A DNA stretch of 64,000 bases. Origin: Pelecanus crispus (taxonomy: Eukaryota > Chordata > Aves > Pelecaniformes > Pelecanidae). Of the stretch, positions 1 through 11,800 are shown piece after piece (within the stretch, counting starts at the first letter, position 1; every line of letters starts with the position of its first letter). The position numbers and the translations under genes were made by a program. The notes beneath the pieces are model-generated. The model saw nothing but the letters and a program-made list of their open reading frames with translations, was not told the origin of the DNA and ran no database searches. The stretch covers positions 16,629,606-16,693,605 of the forward strand of contig NC_134643.1 in NCBI RefSeq assembly GCF_030463565.1, read 5' to 3'.

Positions 1-2673
1 TAAAAACTGCAGTGCAAGAAGCTGCATTCGGGGTGATCTTACCAACTCACCAGCAGAGTTTAGACCTCCAGATCTACAAATGACCTACCACCGTTTCGGA
101 ATGCAGTAACAGTCAATGCTAGGACATTACTTCCTGTGTGTAGAAAGTAAGACAGTAGATAAAAGATGGAAGACGACCAAGAAATGTGCTACAACTTCCA
201 TTTTTTTGGACTTCCTGCTCTCAGCAAAACAGAAAAACATATTCAAACAGTTATGACTCCTGAATTCAATTTAAAAGCAGTACGGGATGTATGCTATGGC
301 AACTGCAGTTATACCTACCCCTGTGCACCCAGCGCCTCTTTCCATGCCCATGCCTCTGCTCCCTTCTGCTCCACTCCGCTTCAAGCTCCTGCCTCTCTGC
401 ATTTATTTTCTCTCCACATCAGACCCAGCTGCCTCAACTCCTCACAGCTCTATTCTCTGTCACTTTCTGGGTCTCCCTCTGCCCTTGTCTTGCCATTCTC
501 AGTCCTACCACCCTTCATCACCAATCTCCTGGTTTAAGACTCCAGCTGTTCCCTGGTATTTCTACCCTCTCATTATCCTTCCACCCCACTTTTCACTCTC
601 CTAAAAGCCCAAATACCAGTCAAATTCCTTCTCTTCCATTCTGATGGATGGATATAGAAACAGGTATAAGAAGAGCATATTTTTCTGTCTGTGCTGGGTG
701 TCTGCACATAGCTCTTCTTGCCCACTCTTCTCTAGCTACCCTTTGAGGATGATGTCATCTGTTCACACCATCTTAACTAGCATCTGCACAGCAATGGCTT
801 GTAAGCATGTCTATCCATCCACCTACTCCTGATTGCCTCCATATGGTACTGCATCTTCTCCTGCTTTTCTCTCCAGAAAACTTAAGCTTGATATGTTCAC
901 AACTCAGCTCCTTATCATTCCTCTCCAACACTTCTTGCAGATAAAACTTTTGCCATTATCACCTCCTGTAATATAGGAAGTCTTTGTGACCCCTTTGCCT
1001 GCGTTTGACCCACATATCCACGCTATATCCAAAATCCCATTACAATCTTCCTCCGTGTGTACATCTTTTTCTCTCTAACAGTACAGCTCATCCAGTATCT
1101 CCATCTTTGTTCAGGCACACACTGAAGAATTAGAAAGGGAGACGGAGATTCATCTGTTTAAATTTAGGCAGGCTTCCCTACTTATCCTAAGTCATGTTGA
1201 AAGTGAGGCAAGTAAATCTCTTTAACATATTCATATTTATGCTTTCATTTCAGGAATCCTCTTTATCACATCACCCTTAAGAGCTATGCTGGTATCACTG
1301 GTTTCAAGCTCTTGGGAGGCAGACAATACAGGTACAGCTCAAAGAGCTCAATCGGTTGCTACTCAGCATAGCCACCTGGTACCTACTGATCTTTGTTCAA
1401 AGTTTCTACGATCTTTATTTAGGTATTTTCTGAACGTAAAAGAGTGCAGAATAGGAAGCACGCTAGATGGATATGTAGCCATTTTAAAAAATAAATAAAG
1501 TATGCTGTTACCTAAAGATAAATAATATATTGGATGGCTGTTGGAGAAAAAGTAAAGAGAAGAAATGCAGACATCTGAGTTACAGAATTGCATTTTATAA
1601 TTGCATTAACAACTTAAAAACAGAGGACTCCATCCAAATTTGACCAAAACTGCCATCTTAATACAGCTGCTTAGTGTAAGAACCATGCTTTAACATTTAG
1701 TGCTTTATCGAACTTAAAAAACAAAAAAAAAATTAAAAGATCTTTAAAATCAAGAAAAAAAAACCAGAAAAAGCCCCACACCCCATACTTGTTTGAGATG
1801 AAAAACTACCAGCAGAACATTTTATACTCAGATACTCTTAAATTACTTGCTTCACCAAACTGATCTTTTAAAAAAATTATTTTGGGTTGTATACTGAATT
1901 TATTTCCTAGGTTTATTTTAGCATTAGTACTAATTAAAACAGATATTGTGCTACACTTCTCTTACTTGTCATTATGTAGTTGTGAGCATTGTTTATACTG
2001 ATAGAACAGATTCAGAAATAAATTACAAAACAAAAAAGTGAAAATGAAGACACCCTCTGCCCCCTGCAAAGTGAAGGTCAGAACATCATGCAAGACATCC
2101 TTACAAAAACCTGTGAAGTCTCTAGCAAAATTAATGTGGAACATACTGTATTTTTTTAAGAGTTAACATTTCAACAAAATTAACAACCTACACTACTATA
2201 CATACATTGTACATGGTGATGGAGCATAACAATCATTCTTTTCAGATTCATGAATTAAACTGAATTATCAACCCATTTTAAGGGTCTGAATAATCTCTGT
2301 GAATCCTAATAGAAATTTTCCTAATGTACATGCAGGTACCAACTTGTCCTGAATACAATTTATTCAAGACAAGACCTAAATGTTCACTTGCATATAAACA
2401 TATCAGGTGAAATTCAGCATGGCTCAAAGAGGCAGTTTTATTTCAGAGATGTTCTTAGGACAAAAAAAAAAAAAAGGAAAGTGGGCAAATTCAAATATAG
2501 ACTGTTGGAAGCTTTTTAAGTAATAAACGTTTAATCCCATTTTTTTTAGTGTCATGTGGTTTCCAGTGTACACAAAGTAAAGAGTGAAAAGGTAAAAATA
2601 AAACTGGCATACCCTTAATATATTCGAGAATTCATAAATCATTTGTAAATTTAGTCCTTTTACAAAAGAATCC
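1..2673. other. Non-coding DNA, probably COG5 intron; pyrimidine-rich block
   Basis: No coding exon is recognisable here on either strand. If COG5 continues leftwards, this is intron sequence of that gene. From about 300 to 1,130 the plus strand is strikingly rich in C and T, which opens several overlapping meaningless frames of 60-123 codons. The rest is ordinary AT-rich DNA with A-runs near 1,720 and 2,462. Confidence 0.6.
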
Positions 2674-2798
2674 TTATATAAATGGGGGGGAGGGGGGGCA
2701 TCAATCCCATATATGAAGCACAATTTAAGCCCAACATCACTGACCAATCAAAATTAGTGAATGCACTGCATCTCTCTGCAGTGAGGAGAAGCGACAAG
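2674..2798 (+). promoter_or_regulatory. Candidate GPR22 promoter and first non-coding exon
   Basis: A TATA-like octamer lies at 2,675-2,682, followed by a G-tract (2,684-2,698), a CCAAT motif near 2,742 and a good splice donor after 2,798 (AAG then GTAGGC). The position, 4.4 kb upstream of the GPR22 coding exon on the same strand, suits a first non-coding exon. This is inference from motifs only; any of these can occur by chance in this much sequence. Confidence 0.25.
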
Positions 2799-3127
2799 GT
2801 AGGCTGTCATTCTGCAAAAGCTGCCCATCGCAAGCTTTCCTCTCAGAAGCACTGCTTTTCTTTTTTAGAAAGCTTGAATCTCAGTGGTGTCTCTGGAGAC
2901 AAGAAGCCTTCAGTATGTTAAATTACTTTCATTATGTATTTTCAGATGCTTATTGATTCTACAGTAGGAAGAGTGGGAGACTGCAGCAGCCTGTAAACCA
3001 GAACTAAAGCAGTTGTATACATTAGCAGTATGCTGAAACAATGGCACAGTACAGGCACAAATTTTCATTAAGGTCATTTTTTGAAGATATGCTTATTACC
3101 CTCTTTCCCTTCTACTCTGCTAACAAG

Positions 3128-3198
3128 TGAACAAAATGAATCCCTCCAACCTGGAACTGCTTCACCTGCATCGAGAATTTATCAAATCTTTAGTGGAG
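3128..3198 (+). other. Candidate GPR22 5'UTR exon carrying an upstream ORF
   Basis: A 71-bp segment is bounded by a pyrimidine-rich acceptor (AG at 3,126-3,127) and a consensus donor (GAG then GTAAGA, GT at 3,199-3,200). It contains an ATG at 3,136 with A at -3, followed by 21 sense codons up to the donor. Joined to the acceptor at 7,226-7,227 just upstream of the GPR22 ATG, the frame continues for 21 more codons and stops at 7,291-7,293, after both the first (7,253) and second (7,283) in-frame GPR22 ATGs. It would therefore be a 42-residue upstream ORF that overlaps the receptor start in another frame. The splice itself is inferred. Confidence 0.45.
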
Positions 3199-6100
3199 GT
3201 AAGATCTGTTCCTTATTATGGTATTCAGAATAAGCAACATTTAACAAAAAAAAAATTGGAGAAAAAAGGGAAGAGATCAGATTCAACTTACATTAAGCGC
3301 TAGTATCTTGTTATATTTGAGACCAGGAAATATTCAAATGCTATTTCCCCCTCCCCATTAAAAACACAATGGTAGAAAAATGTTATCTTGTATGAAAGTC
3401 TTGCAGAATATTAAGAACCTGTTTTGTTCGTACAACATAAAAGCAGTACAGTTTAAGCTAATACAGTATTGGGGAAAAAAACTACATAATGCAACTGGGA
3501 ATATTTTTTTCCTCCCTCAGCAGTATTTCCAAATATTGGCAGTTAAATATGTTACAGATTTATTCAGGTACTCCTTGAAGGATCAGATAGTCTGTAATTA
3601 GTGTATACTTACTGCTTTATGAAGGTTGGCTAATATGACTAACCTCTGATTGCTAAAGAAATCCCCCTTTTTTGGGTTTTTTTTTTTAAACTTATTTCTT
3701 TCGTTACCCTGTATATTCAAGCCATTTATTGAAAACATGGATTTGCTAAACATTTATTTCAAGAAAAGAAATTATAACAGTGTGCAAATTAAACAAAAAC
3801 ATATTACCTATAAAGCTCATTGATTCTGCCCAATTTCTCATTAAATGACAAGAGAGTTGTATGTATAAACGACCTGCTCACAAGAGCTATAAAACTACAT
3901 TTTCTAGCTCTAGTCACAGACACTCTACATCCAACAGTAATTGCTTCTAGTTGGGGTTTTTTGTAACCTGCACTATTTGGAGAATAGGAAACTTGTCCAA
4001 AAAACTAAATTCATGTAAGTTGACAGAAGAATGACATGATTTTACTAGCAAATAGTGAACACACTAACTGATTTCCTATGATATCTGTAAGATCCAATTT
4101 TAGAGATCTTTTATTCATGAAATAAGTTATATTAGAAAATATATTCTTGCATTACTTTATTTTGAAATTATAACCCCTACTTTTAACCTTTTTTTTCCTC
4201 CCCTTCACAAGGGCATGCAGCAACTAATTCAGTTTTACAACTGACAATATGAAGAATGCAGTTGACCGGGTATCTTTCTAGCTGTATGACCTACAAGCAG
4301 CAGGATGCATCACTAAAATGTATTCTTAAGACATAAAGGAATTAGAAACAAAACATGGAACACACTTGCATTACCATTTACGTGCACAACACTTCAACAA
4401 TATACATGGAAGACTAACACATCTGCTCAGATTTTCATTAAAAGAAGAGTGCAATGATTGATTCTTAAAATGGTGAGCATTTCTTAAAGAGGGATTTATA
4501 ATTTAAAACCAGAATTGTGGAAACTACTGATGCATGAAGAAACAATGAAACATGAATTCCCAAAAGGAGAATATGCATACTTCACCAGCAAGCTGAATAA
4601 GGGTTTAACCAAGCTTTTTCTATACTACTCATTAAATAACTTATTTGTCATAATGACTAATGGATATTTTTCTCTCAATTTTATGGTCTGTTATGTATTC
4701 TCCTTAAACGAAAATAAACCAAACTAGGTAACTCATGGTTACCCTCAAAGCACATGAACTGGATTTTATGATGTATAGCAACTTCTTTGACTAAGCCATC
4801 ACTCAAAAGTAATGAGCAGGAATATTACAGAAAGAAACACGCAACCATAAACTAAAGGATGTCTACATACACTCTGAACACAGAGATCAGAAATTATTTT
4901 TTTTTAAACCTGGAAAATAAAAGCAGGCTGCTACAAAATGCAACAGGGGAAACAAATTAACATCACTTAAAAGAAGGTTTATTTGTTATTGCTGGCTTGA
5001 AACTCAGAACAGACACACAGAATATGCACTGGTCTGTAGAAGTATCTCAGGCGATTAAGAAGTCCCCATGTTTAATAAGAATTTTTTGCTGCTGAAGTGC
5101 TGGAACAAAAAAAAGAAAAAAAAAAACCTGCAAGGAATGAAATAAGAGCCCAGCTACCACTTGGTTTCCAGGTTACAGTGCATGTCAAATACCTGTCAGT
5201 GACACCATGTATCAATTTATGACAAGCTGCTGCAATGATCTGAAAGGCCCTTGAGGGACGGAGAACAGGTAGGTCAGCAGCTGCATGCACCCCTCCTCTG
5301 CTCAGCATTTGCAAGGGAACAGGCACTGTCCAGAAAGGCGATGCATTGGGTAAATTAGCTCCCTGCCTTGACATTTCTGCTTTTATTTAACTGAAATCTA
5401 ATCAGTGCAACAAGGATGTTTAATCTGTTCATCAGACTTAGCACATCTGAAGTTTTCTGTTTTCACAAAATTTCAGTTGGCATAATGTTAAGAGTTAAGA
5501 TCATCATTTGTTTTAGCAGATCTGCTTTTGATTTCCTCCTGGCTTTTGCTAATATGAAAGAACTCCATTTATCCAGTAATGCATTTGGAATGGTTTCTTG
5601 AAATCCATTCACAGCCAGGACTGGACACAGAGGAAATCGTATTCCTGAGGGTTAATATAAACCTAATAGAGGTTGCCTAAATTAGAAATTAAACAAAGCT
5701 GTTGAAATATTTCTTGTTTCATTTCACACCTGAGACGGATACGGTCTAATTTACATCTTTTGTATTTAAGAGGCACATGTGAAATAACTGTTGAAGCATA
5801 CCAAGAATTTTCATCATACAATTTGCAATTAATAGTATTGTGTGCAATTGAGGCTTTTCAGAACTGCAGATTAAATCCATTTGCATATTGCATCCCAAGT
5901 GTGCTTAATTCATACTTTCATTTAAAAAAGAGCTCATTTTTGTTCACCTTAGTGCTATCCATTTTTAATGTATTCAGAATGGAACAAAGGTCCGCATTTA
6001 ATTTTGTTTTCATGCCAAGTATGTCCCCTCTTAAATTTACAGCTACCTATTAAAAAAAACCCTCAAGTATAGTAACAAGAAATTGAATAATCTCTCTTTT

Positions 6101-7227
6101 ATTTTTTCATTTCATTACAAACTCAAGAGCTGGCTGACAATATAAATAACACAAACATCAGGTATTACATGCAGTTGCTACATTTACAACCTATCAGCAT
6201 GTGTAAAAGAAAGCAGATGATCCACAAAATAAAAAAATCTAGATGTAATAAATGCTACTTTTTTTGAACCTCACTTATTCCTAAGAGAAACATGTTATGT
6301 ATATAAATCTGTTGGATTTAATTGTAGTTTGTATTAAAAAAACAAAACAAACAAAAAACCCAAACCCAAAACCCTGAAAGAGACAATTTTCTTTTTAACT
6401 ATTATTTTCTAAAGTTACTCCCTTAAATCTATTCTGGAATAAAATTAAATACTCTTCCACTCCATGTAGGCACTGATTTCTCAAAGAAATTGAATATTCA
6501 AATCAGAAAAAGGAAATGTACTATTTGTATAATAAACTCCATTCCCCCAACCCCACAGTTTTGCATTTGAAATCATATATACTTATATAAAATTGTTGTA
6601 GTGGTTTCATACATGCAGATGCACACAAGATAAAAGTAAACAGAAGTCTTCAAGCTCTGTAAAAATCTGCTGAATTACAGAACTTCAAGTTTCAACCCAC
6701 AACGCTAGTGCAAACTCTTCATAAGAAAGAGGCTACTAAATTGCCATAAGTAATTTAAATGTTCTTTTTATGATACATAAGCAACAGTGCTCCATGCTCC
6801 TATCACTTTCTTTTTCCACAAGAGCCTTTTTTAAATGATCTTGAGTACTAATTTGTTAATACTTAACAACATTCTTCTAAAATGACCCTCAATGCAATAC
6901 AAAGGCAATGCACAAGTATAGTTTATTCAACAAATGGGCCCTTTGTAAAAACCACATCACTATAAATAAAGCCTTGTCTCCCTAAGTGGAAGCTTTTAAC
7001 TTTTTTTTTTTTTTTTTTTAAACAAATCCTGCTTTGCTTTAAAAAGGAAAGACCTTATTCTAGATCCTCCGGCTTTTGAGTCCCTGCCAACCAAAGCTCT
7101 GAACATACAGTAAACAAGAGTTCGATAAGAATAAATGCTTTGCCTTCCTTCTCCTTCCCCAGCATTTATCTGCAATAAGTATTAAAAAAATAAATCAAAT
7201 AGTTCCATATTTTATTTCATCTTTCAG
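3199..7227 (+). other. Probable GPR22 5' intron
   Basis: AT-rich sequence between the candidate upstream exon and the acceptor TTTCAG at 7,222-7,227. It has no recognisable coding sequence or clear transposable element. It holds simple A- and T-runs, notably a poly-T of about 20 at 7,000-7,019 and a short CCCAAA-type tract near 6,358. Confidence 0.4.
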
Positions 7228-7252
7228 GAGAAAAAACAACTGCAACAAAAGA

Positions 7253-8554
7253 ATGTGCTTCTCCCCCATTCTGGAAGTCAACATGCAGTCTGAATCTAAC
7301 ATTACAGTTCGAGATGCCATTGATGACATCGACACCAACATGTACCAACCACTGTCATATCCATTAAGCTTTCAAGTTTCTCTCACTGGATTTTTGATGT
7401 TAGAAATTGTTTTGGGACTTGGCAGCAACCTCACCGTGCTGGTACTTTACTGTATGAAATCCAACTTAATCAATTCTGTCAGTAACATAATTACAATGAA
7501 CCTTCATGTACTTGATGTAATAATTTGTGTGGGATGTATTCCTCTAACTATAGTTATCCTTCTGCTTTCACTGGAGAGTAACACTGCTCTCATCTGCTGC
7601 TTCCATGAGGCTTGCGTCTCTTTTGCAAGCGTTTCAACTGCAATCAACGTCTTTGCTATCACTCTGGACCGATACGACATCTCTGTAAAACCTGCCAATC
7701 GAATTCTGACCATGGGAAGGGCTGTGATATTAATGACATCAATATGGATCATTTCACTTTTTTCCTTCCTGATTCCTTTCATTGAAGTAAACTTTTTCAG
7801 TCTTCAAAGCGCAAGTACTTGGGAAAATAAGACACTTTTGTGCGTGAGTACAAACGAGTACCACACTGAGCTAGGAATGTACTACCACCTCCTCGTTCAG
7901 ATTCCAATCTTTTTCTTCACTGTTATAGTAATGCTAATTACATACACCAAAATACTCCAGGCTCTAAATATTCGGATTGGTACAAGATTTACAACGGGAC
8001 AAAAGAAGAAAGCTAGAAAGAAAAAAACTATTTCTTTGACCACTCAGCATGAGACTACGGACGTGTCTCACAGCAGTGGAGGAAGAAACGTCGTCTTTGG
8101 CGTAAGGACTTCTGTGTCTGTCATCATTGCTCTACGCCGAGCTGTAAAACGGCACCGGGAGAGACGAGAACGGCAAAAGAGAGTCTTCAGAATGTCCCTC
8201 TTGATTATCTCAACATTCCTTCTCTGCTGGACACCCATCTCTGTTTTAAACACCACCATCTTATGTTTGGGCCCAAGTGACCTTTTGGTAAAGTTGCGAT
8301 TATGTTTTCTAGTAATGGCATACGGAACAACTATATTTCACCCTCTACTTTATGCATTCACGAGGCAAAAGTTTCAGAAAGTTCTGAAAAGTAAGATGAA
8401 AAAGCGAGTTGTTTCAATAGTGGAAGCAGATCCCATGCCAAATAACGCTGTAATACACAACTCATGGATAGAGCCTAAAAGGAACAAAAAGATTACCTTT
8501 GAAGACAACGAAGTAAGGCAGAAATGTTTAGTACCTCAGGTTGTCACTGACTAG
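7253..8554 (+). CDS. GPR22: GPR22, orphan class A G protein-coupled receptor, 433 residues
   Basis: The protein matches vertebrate GPR22 along its whole 433-residue length, in one uninterrupted coding exon. GPR22 is an orphan plasma-membrane receptor reported mainly in heart and brain. Visible features: N-glycosylation sites NIT (16-18) and NKT (192-194); seven hydrophobic segments at roughly 43-67, 77-101, 112-136, 153-175, 208-232, 313-337 and 345-368; DRY at 139-141; likely disulfide cysteines C115 and C197; a long, very basic third intracellular loop (about 233-312); CWTP at 325-328; and HPLLY at 363-367 where most class A receptors have NPxxY. ATG 7,253 is chosen because it gives the family's usual length; Met11 (7,283) is a possible alternative start. 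The gene lies antisense inside a COG5 intron, as in mammals. An acceptor at 7,226-7,227 indicates at least one upstream non-coding exon. Confidence 0.98.
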   Translation: MCFSPILEVNMQSESNITVRDAIDDIDTNMYQPLSYPLSFQVSLTGFLMLEIVLGLGSNLTVLVLYCMKSNLINSVSNIITMNLHVLDVIICVGCIPLTIVILLLSLESNTALICCFHEACVSFASVSTAINVFAITLDRYDISVKPANRILTMGRAVILMTSIWIISLFSFLIPFIEVNFFSLQSASTWENKTLLCVSTNEYHTELGMYYHLLVQIPIFFFTVIVMLITYTKILQALNIRIGTRFTTGQKKKARKKKTISLTTQHETTDVSHSSGGRNVVFGVRTSVSVIIALRRAVKRHRERRERQKRVFRMSLLIISTFLLCWTPISVLNTTILCLGPSDLLVKLRLCFLVMAYGTTIFHPLLYAFTRQKFQKVLKSKMKKRVVSIVEADPMPNNAVIHNSWIEPKRNKKITFEDNEVRQKCLVPQVVTD

Positions 8555-8830
8555 ATTTCAGTATTCACCAAAACACATCAAGCGGAATATTTGAACAAAC
8601 TGTAGAAAAATACTGCCAAATAAGAAAAACTTTTTTTAACTATTGGCGAGACTGTAAATTTTCAATATGTGTGTTAAATAGAGTAGGTCTTGTATATTCA
8701 ATTTCTTCATTATGTAAGATATATGTTGCATGGCCGTTTGTTAGCGTAACACCATGTGTATATTTGTCAAAAATATCCAAATCCTCTTTTTTAGAAAATA
8801 AATAGCCTTAAAGAAGTGCAAACTTTTAAA
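8555..8830 (+). other. GPR22: GPR22 3'UTR with poly(A) signal
   Basis: AT-rich sequence follows the stop codon TAG (8,552-8,554). The first canonical AATAAA on the plus strand downstream is at 8,797-8,802, so a minimal 3'UTR would end near 8,820. Longer 3'UTRs using later signals are possible and cannot be excluded from sequence. Confidence 0.5.
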
Positions 8831-11800
8831 AATATTTGTATGGCTCAGTTTCTCTGCAAATATAAAAGAATTTTTAAACAAAAATTCCACTCAGCAATAC
8901 TTTTCTGAAGCACAAATTCAACACTTTGCATGATATGGTATTTTTAAATTTAATTCATAAACAGTATTGATCAGAGATATTCTGAATGCTATACAGCTAA
9001 AACTTGGACACATTTTGACCTCATATTTAGATAGCTACTTATTTCAAATGTCTCCAGCATGCAATTACCATGCATGTGTAGACAAAGCCATTTATGTGAT
9101 GTCCTTCAATTAATGGTTCAGAATCAGTTAATTTTGATGCGGGGGAAAAAAATTCATGTTGGTCCAAAAATTGACAGTACTTTTAAGAAAAGTAAAAAGT
9201 CTTGCATATACAATCTCAGATCCACAGTTTCTACATAGAAAATACACAACTTTGAATAATTACGCAGGAGGGGTGGGAGGGTAAGGGGGAAATACAGGCT
9301 AAATGAAGGCAAAAACCACAGACAAAGTTATTGGACTTGATGCTAAAAGACAACCAACGAACAAAGCCATTCCTGTGCAAAGGCTTAAATTTTCACACTG
9401 AAGGTTTTAGCTAGACCTCTAGTGTGACACAGGGACCTTTTATACAGAGATTTTTCATTCATACCATCTATCTACATAGATAGATATGGCTGTAAAGTGC
9501 CACAGCTAAAGTAGAAGATCATTTTCTTGCCCTCAGTAACTTTTGTATTATTTTGACTTCACTTCTCCTTCAATGATGTTCAGTTCATGCAACTGCTTTG
9601 GTCACAAACCAATCACCAATACTGCTAGCTACCCTAGTTCTGTATTTCCTGGATGGCCATAGTATACCATCATCCTACATCCTCTTTTTCATCTTATACC
9701 TGCAATGAAGAATCAAGAAGCCCTACGAAGTCATCATCATCCATAGCACTGTAAGCAAGAATTAAGATATTCATCCAAAGAAAACTTTGTTCAGTGGTTT
9801 GCACTCTCCCATGCTTAAAAAATTCATCATTTCAATGAACAGTGGCTACATTCATTGACTTAGTTACCAGTTATGGGGGGGAAGGGGAAATAAAACAAAA
9901 AACTGCAAATTCTATTAGCATGATTTCACTTGTCTTGTTATATAAACTGCCCAGTGTATCACCAGCTACCAGTATTGGCTTCTATTTAAAAAAAAAAAAA
10001 AAAAGCAGAGCATATCCTTGAATATGAGAGCTAGTTTTACTAAAGCATTACATAAAAAATAAGGATTTCTGAAGCACTTTTCTGAAGTTGCATATAAAAA
10101 AAAGTGTGGTTTTAAGGGAGCAAAAAGTTATTTTCCATTACACCATTAAATTATTAATCATATGTGTATAGCCCAAACTGTTTTTGTGGTTAAAAAAATA
10201 GCAGTACTTGTAATGTACCTTAGTTTACTTAGGCTCATGCCTTAGCTTACCAGAAGACTCAAAAAAATAATACTACAGCTCCATATTTCACAAAGACCAG
10301 TCACTTACAATCATCCAAATTCTACCCAGAAGCTCTATTATCTAATTGGTAATAATTCATTATCTAAAATTACTACGTAACATATATTCAAACATAATTT
10401 CACTAGCTTTTTTCTAAAAGCTAGCCCAACGACACCTGAATTCAGTTGTACCCACTTGCAGTGTTGATTTCACCCAAGTTATCCCTACTTTCCTACAAGA
10501 ATTGAAATCCTTCAACTTATTTGAGAGGTTGCAGGAGGGAAGTAAACTTCATGGTTTTATGCAAGAAGCTTTTCTCTTTTTTTTTTTTTTAAATCCCATA
10601 TGCTCCAAATTTATCACTTCAAAAACATTCTTTCAGGAATAAGCTCTTCTGAAAAGAAATGTACCCAAAACACCTAAGCAGGAACTGTATTTTTTCTTTT
10701 TTGTAACACTCCTTCCTTTCTCTGCCTAGCTATCCCTCTGTATTCTGAACACTAGAAGGAGGAGAAAGTGGGATCTCTAGGGTTAAAGGCATAATACGAT
10801 TTAACTGATTATTATCTTCCAATAAAGCATTCTTAAATCGATTAAAAATATTATTCATTTATTTAAAAAGAAAAAAAGAAAACATAATGACCACAACACA
10901 TGAATAAGCTTGCATCATGCCCTTATCTGAAATAAGCATTTAAGAAAAGCTTTCAGACTTGAAATGTTTCTTGACAATATGATTTTACTTTTTAAAATTA
11001 AAAAAATCCTCAAGAACTACACGTTTAGTGTTAAAAGCTCATTCATTAGAAAGTCAGATTCAATGAAGCAGTACTTCATAACAAAGAGAAAATGCAGCCT
11101 AGGAATTAGTCAGAGAGATTAAGTCAGGTTTTAAAGGCTATGTCGATCACAGTCATTGATTGCCTTTAAGAATATAAGCAAGTTCATTTTTACATTTACT
11201 ATTCTTCATCTTTCATTGAAGAAAGAAAAAAAAGGACTTATGTTAGAGTACACTTTGAAGTCTGCAGAAGAAAATTCTGCATAGAGCAGGGAGTAATACA
11301 AGAACATGTGCAATCCTATATACATGCAGGAGTCATAAAACAGAATCATACATGACCTGTACCACAAAGGCGACAGATTTAACACAAACAAGACAAAATA
11401 AAGAGTAACTAGTGAAGGAACACTGTATATCCTACAGATACAGAGGAAGATTTTAGGAGGGATATGAAGGTGTGCCGTGGGTGCTTGACAGACAGACTAA
11501 AACAGAATCCAAAAACAGGCAGCATCACTGGAGAAAAAAGGGCAAATATATGCCACAGTATTGTACAATAAGAAGCCCACTACATTCTTAAAAATGATCT
11601 CACCACAGTGAGTCATTAGTTCAATTACATTTCACACCAGTCAGCCTAAGGCAAGCAGAATTGTACAGGACTCTAAAAATATTAATTCCAGCAAATACGT
11701 CTCAGAAACACAAGCAACCACCACCAGTTTCCGCACGTTTTCTGTCCCTGAAGTATTAACTGGTATCTGACTATGTTGTCTTTTAACTTCAAATGCATTT

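Noticed and set aside
7504-7782. 92-codon frame antisense to GPR22
   Set aside because: Shadow of the conserved GPR22 coding sequence.
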